From contig OZ251231.1 of the NCBI GenBank assembly GCA_965240325.2, positions 2,480,001-2,544,000 of the forward strand: a DNA stretch of 64,000 nt, in the 5' to 3' direction. The notes beneath the pieces were generated by a model, which searched no databases, was not told the origin of the DNA, and saw nothing but the letters and a program-made list of their open reading frames with translations. Origin of the DNA: Rebecca billardiae RCC1528. Taxonomy: Eukaryota > Haptophyta. Both the position numbers and the translations under genes were made by a program. Positions 55,094-64,000 of this stretch are shown here, piece by piece. How positions within the stretch are numbered: position 1 is the first letter of the stretch; the number at the start of each line of letters is the position of its first letter.

Positions 55094-56176
55094 TCATGAC
55101 GGGCAGGATGACGAATAACAATCGGCGACACACAGATGATGATGGTGAGCTACCTGACTCACTGACGAATAATAACGCGACAGATGACTCTGATGATCTC
55201 GCAGCACCGCCGCCTGCCACTCAGCCTCGAGCGCGGCGGCGGCGACGCCGCGGCCGGAGCGCACGTACGCGTCGCGCGCGGCCTCGCCCACGGAGTCGGC
55301 GAGCGACTGCATCAGGGCCTCGTGCACGTCCACGTCCGCTGGGATCTGCACGAAGCCCGCGACCTCGTCGGCGTCCACCTCGGCGTCGTCGCCGGCGCGC
55401 GTCCAGAGCGCAAAGATGTCGGCCACCTTCTCCCACGCGTACACGCCCGCGCCCATGAGCAAGGTCCACACCCACGAGGGAACGTGCAGCACGCGGGGCG
55501 GGACGGGCAGCCCGTGGCTTCGCGCGAGCTCGCGTACGCGCTGCATGTGCCGCATCTCGACCGCGATGACGTAGTCGAGCGCCTCGCCGCCGACGAATCC
55601 GCCAGAGGAGATCGTGAGCATCTCCTCGTGTCGCCAGCTGAGATCGTGTGTCGCCAGGATGCCAATGTCCGCTCCGGGCACGATGGGCTCGGCGAAGGTC
55701 GCGTCGGCGTCGTGCACGGCCGCCACGCTGCGCAACAGCGCGTCCAGGTCCAAGCGCTCGTCGGCGCTCGCCGCTCCGCGCGACAGGTCCGGCACTCGCA
55801 CGTGCGGCGGTATCAGGAGCTGTTGGCGGTGTACGCGCGCGCAGTGCGAGAGCGTGTGCCACTCGCGATCGACGGTGGGCACGCGCTGCTCGAGCAGGCA
55901 CACGAGGCGCAGCGCATGTGCCACTGGCTTCACGACGTCGGCCTCGTCCCGCAGCGCCCGTGCCATGGGCAAGGATGGTGCGGCGATCTTGCACGCGCGA
56001 CGTTTCAGCTCGTCGCGAATGCGCCCCTGGGATCGGTGATAGCGCGCTGTCGCCTCAGTCGCCGACTCGCGAAGACGCGGTTCCTGCCACGGCGGCAGAC
56101 CCGGCAGGTGCGTGCGGTGCGCGTCGTACGCCGCTTCGCGCTGCCCCTCCGTCGCATTGGCCACCGTCGACGCCAT
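55094..56176 (-). CDS. Hypothetical protein
   Basis: 360 aa from ATG 56176 (MASTVANATEG). The frame is open further up to 56665, but that part is Arg/Ser-rich and overlaps a neighbouring promoter region. No family recognised. Visible features: charged N-terminal helices (TEATARYHRSQGRIRDELKR), an acidic central region (ASADERLDLDALLRSVAAVH), a short hydrophobic stretch (WVWTLLMGAGVYAWEKV, possible membrane contact), then DDAEVDADEVAGFVQIP. The even, non-repetitive residue use supports a real gene. Function is unknown. Confidence 0.5.
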   Translation of the reverse strand: MASTVANATEGQREAAYDAHRTHLPGLPPWQEPRLRESATEATARYHRSQGRIRDELKRRACKIAAPSLPMARALRDEADVVKPVAHALRLVCLLEQRVPTVDREWHTLSHCARVHRQQLLIPPHVRVPDLSRGAASADERLDLDALLRSVAAVHDADATFAEPIVPGADIGILATHDLSWRHEEMLTISSGGFVGGEALDYVIAVEMRHMQRVRELARSHGLPVPPRVLHVPSWVWTLLMGAGVYAWEKVADIFALWTRAGDDAEVDADEVAGFVQIPADVDVHEALMQSLADSVGEAARDAYVRSGRGVAAAALEAEWQAAVLRDHQSHLSRYYSSVSQVAHHHHLCVADCYSSSCPS

Positions 56177-56990
56177 GCAGGCCGGACGTGGGTCCTCGAG
56201 CGCCAAGCGATCCTTGGCCGCGAGCTCGCGAGCGTGAAAGATGAAAGATGATCGCTCGCTCTGGAACGCCACCGACCGTAGCAAACGGATTTGCATGCGC
56301 CCGACCTTGCCAACCGGGGCACGCGACGACAGTCCGGTGTGTGCATTCCGGTTATGGTGTTCAGAAGGTTGCGCCAAAGCTTGCGTCGCGTGCGATGGCG
56401 CTTCCCGCCCGCGAGACGCCTCGTGATGAATGCGTTTCCGCACCGAGCCCGACGCGCGACGGTGGATCGTGCGAGGTGGTTGTCTTGCGCAGCGCATGAT
56501 GCTATGGCCCGTGCGAGCGCTCGACGTGCACGTCGGGCGAGGATCGCCCCAGGTCGCACGATCGTGTCGACGCGCCGAGCGTACCGCTCCAACGCGTCGA
56601 TTTAGCCCCCGTTCGACCTGCACGCGAGACGACGAGGGCAGCAATCGCGAATCGGGCGAAAACACCGTTCGGGAATCCCCTCACGATGTCCGCGCTGGCG
56701 TTGGATTTGGCGCGCGCCGCCCACGCGCTCCGCGCCAGGCCGCAGATGGTTTTCGGCCGAGCGTCCCCAGTGGGAGCTGCGAGGGCGCCCGGTAGTGAGC
56801 GAAGCGACCTGGCAGTGAGCGAGGCGATTTTCTTTTCTCTGCGAGGCGATTTTCTTTTTTCTTTTCTTTTTCTTATCTTTTTCCCGGGCACTACAAGGGG
56901 CGGACCTACGGCCCGCCATACAGTAACTTGAAACTGTTTGCATGTCGCGCGCCTGCCGTGAACCCCTTCAGCGTCATTGTTGACATCAGC
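56177..56990. other. Intergenic spacer with polypyrimidine tract
   Basis: No gene seen. At 56826-56886 there is a T/C-rich tract containing two copies of GCGAGGCGATTTTCTTTT (about 56819 and 56840). It lies about 105 bp before the sulfotransferase ATG, perhaps part of its promoter or 5' UTR. Confidence 0.45.
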
Positions 56991-58547
56991 ATGGCGACAC
57001 GCTCCTCTCAACTCCGCGGCCTTTCCGCAGTGGCCGTATTGGTGGCTGCTCAGACGCTGAGCAGCAGCGTAAACGGGCAGACGCTGGGCGTCGCGCCCGG
57101 CCGCTCGGATGATTGCGCTCCGAGATGGGGGTCGAATGCGATGCGGTGCGGCGTTGTCCTGCTGCGCCACGTCCCCAAGACGGCCGGCACGCTGATGCGC
57201 AAGCAGTTCAGCGACCAACGTGGTGGGAACGCGCGCCGGTGCGGCTGGGGCAACCGCTTTCGGCCGCCGGGGACTTCGATGACAGCGTTGATCGCTCGTG
57301 CGGGTGTGCGCCCCATCAGGACCACGCGCGTCTACGAGCTGCTCGGGCCCAACGCGAGTGCACTCGCACCCAACAGCTTTCCCTTCCACTGGCTCGAGGT
57401 GCACCGGGCCGTGTTCGAGCGATACCGCGCGGTGAGGGATGCGTTCGTGCCGCTCTCGGCGTGGTGGCCAAAGTGCACTTTCGTCGTTGTCGCCGTCGTT
57501 CGCGAGCCGTACACCTGGGCCGTGGCGTTCTGGTCCTTCTTCAGGCGGCGCGAGGAGCCCTCGTGGCTGCATGACCGCCTGCCGTGCATGGCCAGCCGGC
57601 AGCTGCGCGCTAAGGCCAACGGCAAGGACCTGCACAGGTGCTTCTTGCAGGTTGAATTTGTCTTTCCAGAGGTCACCCCAGTGCGCGCTCACCGCAGCCT
57701 GACGCCCTCGGAAGTGCGCGGCCTCGTCGACATGCGCACGCACCGCGTCTTCGTCGGCGTGCTCGAGCGACTGACGCAAACGCTTGCTGTGACCGCGTCG
57801 ATGTTCGGGCTGCCCGTCGGCCCGATGATCGGCAGCATCCGTCCCAGCAGCCAATCGCCGGCGCATAGCATTACCAGCATCGTCGCCGCGCTGGCTGCTG
57901 AACCCAACGCCAGCGGGCACGGTCCCACGGAGGAGGAGGCGCCGGGACGAGGCTTGCACGAGTTCAATGTTGCGCTCGCCGCGCGCACCCGTCCTGGCCC
58001 GCGCCAGCTCGTGGAAGCGGACCGGTTGGACGTGCTTAAGCAGCACGAGCACGAATTGGCGGGAAACCTGACGGCGTGGTGGCCTCGCATACACGAGGCG
58101 CTTGCTGACGACTACCTTCTCCACGCCGAGGCGACGCGCATGCTCGACGAGCTCACCGTGAGCGAGGCGAAGCGCACCCCCTGCTTTGCGCCGACCGGCA
58201 TCGCGCCTGACGATTACGCGGCTCGGCTGCGAGATCCGTTCAGCAAGAGCTTGCCCAGCCGCGTGCCAACGCTGGACGCAGTGCGACAGCATCTCATGGA
58301 CGAGGACCGCGCGTACTGCGCACGCACGAAGCGGATGGCTACGGAGCGCGAGCGCTGCGAGGACGTCGCGCCGTCGCGCAACGAGGCGCACGCACTCGGC
58401 GCTGGCCGCACCCTCTCACGCCAGGCGGTGGCCTCCATGGACCTGGGGACAGAGGCGGAGGACATTCGCTACAACGGTTCGCGACGAGCTGCACTGGAGC
58501 CGTCGTGGAAGGAGACGAGCAAGTACATCTTTCGCCGTTGCCAATAA
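56991..58547 (+). CDS. Sulfotransferase family protein (Golgi/secretory type)
   Basis: 518 aa, single exon, ATG at 56991. The signal anchor is LRGLSAVAVLVAAQTL. The PAPS 5'-phosphosulfate-binding loop is VVLLRHVPKTAGTLMRKQF (about 55-73). The 3'-phosphate-binding segment is VVVAVVREPYTWAVAFWSFF (about 166-185). Both fit carbohydrate sulfotransferases of the Sulfotransfer_2/3 type. The long C-terminal region is rich in charged helices without other domains. With the gene at 37687 it is one of two sulfotransferase-like genes in the window, but the two are only distantly alike. The acceptor is unknown. Confidence 0.75.
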   Translation: MATRSSQLRGLSAVAVLVAAQTLSSSVNGQTLGVAPGRSDDCAPRWGSNAMRCGVVLLRHVPKTAGTLMRKQFSDQRGGNARRCGWGNRFRPPGTSMTALIARAGVRPIRTTRVYELLGPNASALAPNSFPFHWLEVHRAVFERYRAVRDAFVPLSAWWPKCTFVVVAVVREPYTWAVAFWSFFRRREEPSWLHDRLPCMASRQLRAKANGKDLHRCFLQVEFVFPEVTPVRAHRSLTPSEVRGLVDMRTHRVFVGVLERLTQTLAVTASMFGLPVGPMIGSIRPSSQSPAHSITSIVAALAAEPNASGHGPTEEEAPGRGLHEFNVALAARTRPGPRQLVEADRLDVLKQHEHELAGNLTAWWPRIHEALADDYLLHAEATRMLDELTVSEAKRTPCFAPTGIAPDDYAARLRDPFSKSLPSRVPTLDAVRQHLMDEDRAYCARTKRMATERERCEDVAPSRNEAHALGAGRTLSRQAVASMDLGTEAEDIRYNGSRRAALEPSWKETSKYIFRRCQ

Positions 58548-59152
58548 CGCGCGCGCTAGCGCGCGCAGTATTATATGACCGCGTTCCGCGGTCCTTTTCC
58601 GTAGAACGAACGTAGTTCGGGGCCCGCGGTGGCGGTGCACCCTCCGTCGCAGTCGTCTATTGACAGACCAGCCAGTTGCATGCCCGTACAACTAGACTCC
58701 AGCGGCGCGCCGCTGCGCCCCGGCGCCGGCGCCGCGGGCGCGGGCCCATCGCAGCCGCCGGCGCGGCGCCCGGATTGTGTACAGGCGGATGCGACGAGGC
58801 GTGATCGACGAATGAGCGCGACTCCACGTGCACGCCAGGCCACGTGGAGCTGACAGCCAGGGAACACTGTGCGGGGCCGCGGATTCGTTCGGGCCGCTGC
58901 TGCTGACCGCGCTGTCTGTCGTCACACCGCGCCGCGGCAGCAGCCAGGAGTAGTCAGTAGATGATTTGCACTGGTCCGAGTAGGGTTCGACCAGCGCCTG
59001 CGCGACGGCCGACAGGCGGGCGCGAGGCGTGATCGACGCATGAGCGCAACTCTATCTACGCGGAGCTGACAGCCAGAGGGAGCACTGTGTGTGCCGAGGT
59101 GCGAGGGCACCGGTGATCGTTATTTCGCGCGCCGCGCGTGCACTGCACGGGG
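58548..59152. other. Repeat-containing spacer
   Basis: A short imperfect duplication: 58797-58875 resembles 59029-59095 (both contain GCGTGATCGACG, then ATGAGCGC, then GGAGCTGACAGCCAG). A copy of the hairpin element unit lies at 58575-58660. No gene seen. Confidence 0.5.
58575..58660 (+). repeat. Hairpin-element copy R1
   Basis: Starts ATGACCGCGTTCCGCGGTCC (a 6-bp-stem hairpin, ACCGCG-TTC-CGCGGT), then CCGTAGAAC, then GGGGCCCGCGGTG. The same order of blocks occurs at 60580-60665 with a few substitutions and small indels. Confidence 0.75.
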
Positions 59153-59668
59153 TCACGGGGTGACACACCTCGGTCGGGCTCGGCACGCGTCGCAGAGGCA
59201 CGGCCAGCTCTGGGGACGTCGCGCACCACCGTCGCCCGCGCCGCAGCTCGTCCTCCTAGGTCCGCCCGTCCAGCGCTGCAGACAGACTCGCCGGCGCGGG
59301 CCGAGAGTGAGTGCCGCAAAGCGGCTGCCAGCTGTTGGGCCGGGTGAGGAGGAGGGAGGGAGCTGGCCTGCGGGGCGCGTGGTGAAGTCGGTGATCAGTC
59401 GCGTCGCGCTCCCCCTGGCGATTGCGCCCTCGTCCTCCAGCACGGTGCGGACCTTGCGAACGAAGTTGTAGATCGACCATTTGGGCACGTTGTACTTCAC
59501 GGCCGCAGAGGGCACGTCCTGCTCGTGCCTCACGACTGAGATGGCAGCAGCGATGCTCTGGAGCGTGCTCTTAGCCACCTTCTTCACTGCCCCGGATTCG
59601 AGCAGCACGTTCAATACGCGGCGAGCGCGGTCCTCGTCGGCGTCGCCAGCTGACGTGCTCGGCATCAT
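59153..59668 (-). CDS. Short ORF with Psq-like helix-turn-helix, possible transposase fragment
   Basis: 171-aa frame from ATG 59668 (MMPSTSAGDADEDRARRVLN). Residues about 30-80 contain SIAAAISVVRHEQDVPSAAV then YNVPKWSIYNFVRKVR. The arrangement of hydrophobic residues matches a pipsqueak/pogo-type HTH (short helix, Val-Pro turn, recognition helix). The rest, after about residue 100, is Arg/Pro-rich and probably not coding or lies past an unseen intron. It sits next to tandemly duplicated and dispersed repeats, so a transposon remnant is the likeliest reading. Confidence 0.4.
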   Translation of the reverse strand: MMPSTSAGDADEDRARRVLNVLLESGAVKKVAKSTLQSIAAAISVVRHEQDVPSAAVKYNVPKWSIYNFVRKVRTVLEDEGAIARGSATRLITDFTTRPAGQLPPSSSPGPTAGSRFAALTLGPRRRVCLQRWTGGPRRTSCGAGDGGARRPQSWPCLCDACRARPRCVTP

Positions 59669-59713
59669 GTCCACGTGAGCGCAAAAGTGGCCTCGAGCCT
59701 GCTCCTGGCTCGC

Positions 59714-60212
59714 CAGAGGGCAAAAGGCCAATAGCTACTCCCAATTCCCGAAGGCTGATGATGAATGCGCACACGTGCGCCTGATGAATATCGATGATAT
59801 TCTGCTCGACCCCGCCTAGCAGTCCATGAACCATATACATTATAATGTATGAAAACGAAGCGGTGCAAATGATGTTCTCCAGTATAGTGGATACGACCCC
59901 GACGAAGCGATTTTATGCCTGCGTGAACCATACATATGAATACGAAGCGCGGTGCAAATGTTCAGAGGGCAAAAGGCCAATAGCTACTCCCAATTCCCGA
60001 AGGCTGATGATGAATACGCACACGTGCGCCTGATGAATATCGATGATATTCTGCTCGACCCCGCCTAGCAGTCCATGAACCATATACATTATAATGTATG
60101 AAAACGAAGCGGTGCAAATGATGTTCTCCAGTATAGTGGATACGACCCCGACGAAGCGATTTTATGCCTGCGTGAACCATACATATGAATACGAAGCGCG
60201 GTGCAAATGTTC
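59714..60212. repeat. Tandem duplication, 249-bp unit, two copies
   Basis: Unit 1 is 59714-59962 and unit 2 is 59963-60211, both starting CAGAGGGCAAAAGGCC. The copies are near identical: I see one substitution (GAATGCGC versus GAATACGC). Part of the unit end (TTCTCCAGTA, then GTGAATACGACCCCGACGAAG) recurs a third time at 60208-60240. Open frames inside are duplicated too and have no known domain. Confidence 0.95.
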
Positions 60213-60425
60213 TCCAGTAGTGAATACGACCCCGACGAAGCCAATATATATCGGTTGGTTACTTCGCTGATCCCGTAAGGACGTGCAAAAATAGCCTCAA
60301 AGAAGCTGACGCTTGTATTGGACTTGTAACCGTCCTACTTCACACAGAAGTGAACTCTCACGCCCGGCCGTCCACGATTGATTAGGGGAATGTCGTGGAC
60401 GCGGTTTTTTTCTCCGTGATGCATC

Positions 60426-60665
60426 TGTAGAGAGGGTCTCAAAATTCGAAACTCGGTCTCCGCCAGCCCTAAAAATCGGCCCCCGCGTCCCTTTTTCTTG
60501 ATCAAAGATCTTTTTGAAACGTGGTTCCGGCCCGCTGGTGCGGGCTCCACGCTGCGCGCTCCGCCCTGCACCGCGGGCCATGACCGCGTTCCGCGGTCCT
60601 TCCGTAGAACCAACGTATAGTTAGGGGCCCGCGGTGCAACCTCCGTCGGCTGCTGTCGATCAGTC
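60426..60665 (+). repeat. Hairpin-element copy R2
   Basis: The left part (about 60465-60581) matches R3 at 62255-62380; the 40 bases 60542-60581 differ from 62341-62380 at only two positions plus the last base. The right part (60580-60665) matches R1 at 58575-58660. It contains a perfect 13-bp inverted pair, TGCACCGCGGGCC at 60567-60579 and its complement at 60626-60638. The motif GATCAAAGATCTTTTTGA lies at about 60500. Confidence 0.75.
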
Positions 60666-60799
60666 TGACTGACATGGCGGGCCGAGGACTGTCGCCGCGT
60701 GCCGCGTGGCAGGAAGCGCGGCCGCGCCGGGGCGGCGGGGCGGCGCGCGCGCGCAGGGCGTCGGCGAGAGGCGCCGCGCGGCGCGGGCCGGCGCGTGCG

Positions 60800-61310
60800 G
60801 GCGTGCGGGCGCACCTGCTTGAGGTGCTCGCGCTGCGCCATGGGCTCGACGACGGGCCGCTGGTCGCTCAGCCGGCGCGCCTCGTGCCGGCAGAGCGAGA
60901 GCGCGCGCCACTGCCAGCGGGCCACTGCTGCCCCGGCCTGCGCTGCGCAGCCGCGCACGGCCGATCGCCAGAGGCGAGACCGAGCGGAGCTCGGAGTGGA
61001 ACGAGGCGAGCGGCGCGTCGCGCCTGCCGCCGCGCGTGCGCGCCTGCTCCACCGCGCCGCCGTGCTCGCCCGCCGCCTCCTCGTCCGCCGCGTCGGCCTC
61101 GAAGCCACGGCGGCGGCCAGCCAGCGCGGCAGGCTGACAATCGGCAGCCCGTGGCCGTGCGTGCTCGCCGAGTTGCTGCTGCTGCACCTCCGGCGCGGTC
61201 GACGACCGAGTTGAGGAGGAGCTCGCGCTCGGCGTCGAGGAGCGAGCTCGCGAGCTCGAGCTCGCCCTTCAGCCGCGCTAGCTCCGGGCGCATCCGGCTC
61301 ATCTCCGCTG
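60800..61310 (-). CDS. Possible multi-exon coiled-coil protein gene (partial)
   Basis: Minus-strand segments read like coding exons in different frames. Around 61292-61190: MSRMRPELARLKGELELASS and LLDAERELLLNSVVDRAG, a heptad-rich helix followed by GTGCAG. Around 60920-60815: ALSLCRHEARRLSDQRPVVE then PMAQREHLKQ followed directly by GTGCGCCC, a donor of the type used elsewhere in the window. Exon joins could not be proved. Function unknown. Confidence 0.3.
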
Positions 61311-62229
61311 CGGCGTGCCGTCGCGGCTCGCTCCCGTCCAGGTCCTCATTCCTCAAGCGACGAGCTCGCGTAGTGCTCCGGACTCGGCTCGCCCTTGCGC
61401 GCTCCTCCTCGAGCGACGAACGCGCCCGCGGGCAGGTTGTTGGGCGCGCGCCGACTCGGCGTGACTCGGCCACGCGGCCCGGCAAGACGACACGGACCAG
61501 TGGGCGCGCTCGGTGAGAGCGGAGCGCGAGGGCCGGGCGAGACGGAGTAGACGCGGGGCCTGCGAGGCGACAGGCGCGCTCGAGGAGAGCAGAGTGCGAG
61601 GGCGAGAGGCAGCGGCCGGCCGGCCCCCGCCACCAGCCCACCGCCTCGCGCACCGCGGCGTACTGCGGCGGCACGCGCACGCACGGTCCCCGGTCCGCGT
61701 CAAGCAAGGGCTCGGCCACGTCGCGGCGTGCGCCGGCGCGTTCCGGCGCGAGTCGTCAAGGGCCTTGCCCCATAGTAGTGCAATTTCGTCTGCTGTATAT
61801 TCGTCACGAATACCCTACGGAGTGATCATCTTTTCAGTCTGCAGTGCGCCCTCTAGTGAGTAGTGGCTTCCGCGGGAACCATGTCCATTTACGACCATGC
61901 ACGTTCAACCGTATCGCGTCGCAAAAGTGATTGAACGGGAACCCCCTTGGTAGAATACCCTGCTATACTGTAGGACCCCCGTGCACATGCACTTTTAAAA
62001 AACACGTCCGGCCCTGGGTCCGGTTGGTCCCGCGGACTGGCGACCAAGTTTTGTTCCGTATGAATATTTACAACACATCGCAGCTATCAGATATTCGTTC
62101 ACTACCCAGATATACTGACAAATGCACGTTCACAGGCTCACGTCCGTCCATCGACTTATGCGGCCATGGCGCGGGCGCGCTTATTTCGTCAATCGCATCT
62201 TGCTAATGGAGAGTAATGGGCCAATGGAC

Positions 62230-62382
62230 CCCTCGAAAAAGCGAAAACTCACCCTCCAACAGCCCTCAAAATCGTCCCCCGTCCCCTTTTCTGCTTTGAT
62301 CATAAAGATCTTTTTGACAACGTAGTGAGGGCCCCCGGCGGGGCTCCACGCTACGCGCTCCGCCCTACACCGCGGGCCATAA
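62230..62382 (+). repeat. Hairpin-element copy R3 (partial)
   Basis: Shares with R2 the block CAGCCCT-AAAATCG-CCCCCG, the GATCA-AAGATCTTTTTGA motif and the 40-base end GGGCTCCACGCT through CCGCGGGCCAT. It lacks the right half found in R1 and R2. Confidence 0.7.
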
Positions 62383-62425
62383 TATGCCTCGTCATCGGTC
62401 GCGACTATATAATCACTACGACGCA

Positions 62426-62500
62426 TATATATATATATATATATATATAGTATATATATATACTATATATATTATCGATCATATATATATATATATATAT
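62426..62500. repeat. (TA)n microsatellites
   Basis: Two TA arrays (about 62426-62471 with one interruption, and 62480-62500) separated by ATTATCGATC. Confidence 0.9.
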
Positions 62501-64000
62501 CATATCGTCGCAGCTATACTAGCAGCAGTCACATCGAATTCGATCTCAGAGTATAGACAATACGCCTACGGAATATTAATTGACCACCGCCTCGCGTCAT
62601 GACGACGATCGATATGATTATCACAGTAAAGAAATCGATTTTCGGCGTTAAACCCGTCCGCACTTCCGCCCAGTGGGGATGCGCTGGAATTTTTTTCATG
62701 CCCCGTTCGCGGCACTTCGCGCCGCGCACAGTGGAGAAAGATCGGGCCGGAAGCCGTTTGAGCATGGTCGGTCGTGCGCACGCCCATTCGAATCGATGGC
62801 GCGCTCCGAGCGGCGGGCGTGCGCGCATGACTGCCGCGAGGGGGGCTGCGAGGCGTCGGCCGGCTTGCCAAGGCGGTTCCCTGGGGCGGCGTCACCCTCC
62901 CCCGCCCCTCCTCGCCCACCCTCGCTCCACGGGCGGCCACACGTGACCTGTTGAGATGAGTTCACGGGGGCCGCGCGGCACGCGCGCGGAGAGGCGAGGA
63001 AGTGGTGTTTCGCGGAAAAGCGCAACGTCGCATTGTGATCAACCCATGTGGGCACCCGCTCCACACGTTTGTACGCATTCAAACCGCACACAGCGGCCTG
63101 AGCAGCTCCCAGACTGAGTTTCGCTCTTGAAGCCTGTTTTGGGGCCAGATCTTGGTGTGGATGTAGCGCGGCGAGGAGGCGCCGGGCGCGCGCCCGAGCT
63201 GCGTGCTGCCACTCGCCATGACCCATAGACATCGTCCGTCGCGAACGACCCGGCTCGCCTCGACCTCTCCGACCCGCCGGGCAGCCACGACCGAGCGCGC
63301 AGCCAACGGTGTCCAAACAGAGGCTTCTGCCTTCTCAGACCGCGTGGGATGGGCATAGGCGCGAGAGAGGGCGCCCAGCGCGCTCTTGAGATGCACAGGA
63401 GCACGCACTGATGCGTATGGAACCATCCCATCACGATCGCCCCGACCTGGCGCGCCCTATCTGGCCCGTCAGGCTGCCCGCGCCGCCGCCGCCGGGCCGC
63501 GCCGCCGCCACAGGCGCCGCCGCACCGCGGGCACATGGGTAAGTCCGTATTCAACAAATACAGAATTTCCGGTGCGGCCCTCTTTTGGGCGGCAAGGTCG
63601 GTCTGGTCGACACCTGCCGCGCGGCATGGGCCACGGCGCGGCGAGGTGGCGGCTGGCGCACCGCGGCGTGGGCGGGATGGCTCGAGGACACCACCGCCCC
63701 GCCTCCCACGCCGCGCCGTGCGCGTGCGCCGTGCTCTCGTCGCGTACCGATTTTCCTGCGACGAGCGACGTCCAACAGCGCGACCATGCCATCGCGCGAC
63801 GAGGTGCGTTCAGCTCGGCGATTTGTCGTATTTGTTGAATACATGCGGGTACGAATCGGCCGCAAGATGGCCTCGACGTACACGTCGAGAGCCACGCGCG
63901 CGGTGTGGAGTGGCACGCGACGCGGAGAGGGCGGGTGCGGTGCCGCGGGCGCGCGACTGGTCTAGAACATCCCAATGAAGCGCGGGACGGCGCTGCGCGC

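Larger units (their letters stand above)
60213..64000. other. Repeat-rich tail, no intact gene supported
   Basis: Contains element copies R2 (60426-60665) and R3 (62230-62382), a possible coiled-coil gene (60800-61310, listed separately), TA microsatellites at 62426-62500 and a 15-bp inverted pair at 63546/63828. Minus-strand fragments such as 63079-63426 and 63650-63916 (VALDVYVEAILRPIRTRMYS) look faintly coding but cannot be joined or identified. Confidence 0.45.

Noticed and set aside
54361-55131. 256-aa minus ORF and overlapping plus ORF
   Set aside because: Both strands open, no domain on either; cannot decide which, if any, is real, so kept only as a note in the spacer entry.
56502-58391. 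629-aa minus-strand ORF
   Set aside because: Shadow of the plus-strand sulfotransferase; no domain, with His/Arg-rich composition typical of antisense reading.

Overview
The window reads as nuclear DNA of a GC-rich photosynthetic protist with a complex (secondary, red-type) plastid. A haptophyte is my best guess and a pelagophyte or other chromist is possible. Five things point this way. Genes are monocistronic and lie on both strands. Spliceosomal introns are short (95-174 bp) and GC-rich, and every one I could place ends in CAG, most starting GTGCG. A Rieske protein carries a signal peptide followed by an Ala-Phe type plastid-targeting site. The family mix is eukaryotic (RAP, BRCT, RINGv, EF-hand, GT10, sulfotransferases). 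Spacers are full of microsatellites and repeats. I found no rRNA, tRNA, CRISPR or prokaryotic operon. Placement is by inference only.

Layout. 2-1915: 3' part of a RAP-domain RNA-binding protein. 3639-6580: membrane hybrid histidine kinase (2 exons). 6971-8485: RING plus tandem-BRCT protein of BRCA1/BARD1 type. 10168-10873(-): plastid-type Rieske protein (2 exons). 11260-13648: bipartite glycosyltransferase (2 exons). 14912-17827(-): Cys/Gly-array plus YHYH membrane protein (2 exons). 18113-20020(-) and 20127-21182(+): head-to-head GT10 fucosyltransferase and RINGv membrane E3. 21536-22825: cupin/JmjC-like oxygenase. 23581-26218(-) and 26420-28563(+): head-to-head TrpE-TrpG fusion (3 exons) and dihydroxyacetone kinase (4 exons). 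28564-33416: gene-poor repeat region with GA arrays, a 43-bp dispersed repeat, a frameshifted coding fragment and a hairpin with 280-bp arms. 33417-34895(-): MFS transporter. 36910-37545(-), 37687-38994(+), 39544-40320(-): two secreted MDP-1-like HAD phosphatases flanking a sulfotransferase-like gene. 40728-42830(-): PLOD-like glycosyltransferase. 43014-43991: ankyrin protein. 44890-46427(-): thiolase (3 exons). 46939-48465(-) and 48569-49237(+): head-to-head DEAD-box helicase and histidine phosphatase. 49611-53014: CH-like plus EF-hand-array protein (3 exons). 55094-56176(-): hypothetical. 56991-58547: second sulfotransferase. 58548-64000: repeat-rich tail with mobile-element debris.

How the genes relate. 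There is no operon logic. Two themes recur. One is secretory-pathway glycan building and modification: two large glycosyltransferases, a GT10 fucosyltransferase and two sulfotransferases, consistent with making sulfated, fucosylated extracellular polysaccharide. The other is organelle-targeted metabolism and RNA handling: Rieske, thiolase, DEAD-box helicase, RAP and the MFS protein. Three divergent gene pairs share 103-201 bp spacers and probably bidirectional promoters.

Intron positions were deduced by eye from frame changes, GT-AG signals and continuity of conserved motifs. Start codons are the first plausible ATG before a conserved domain or targeting peptide.
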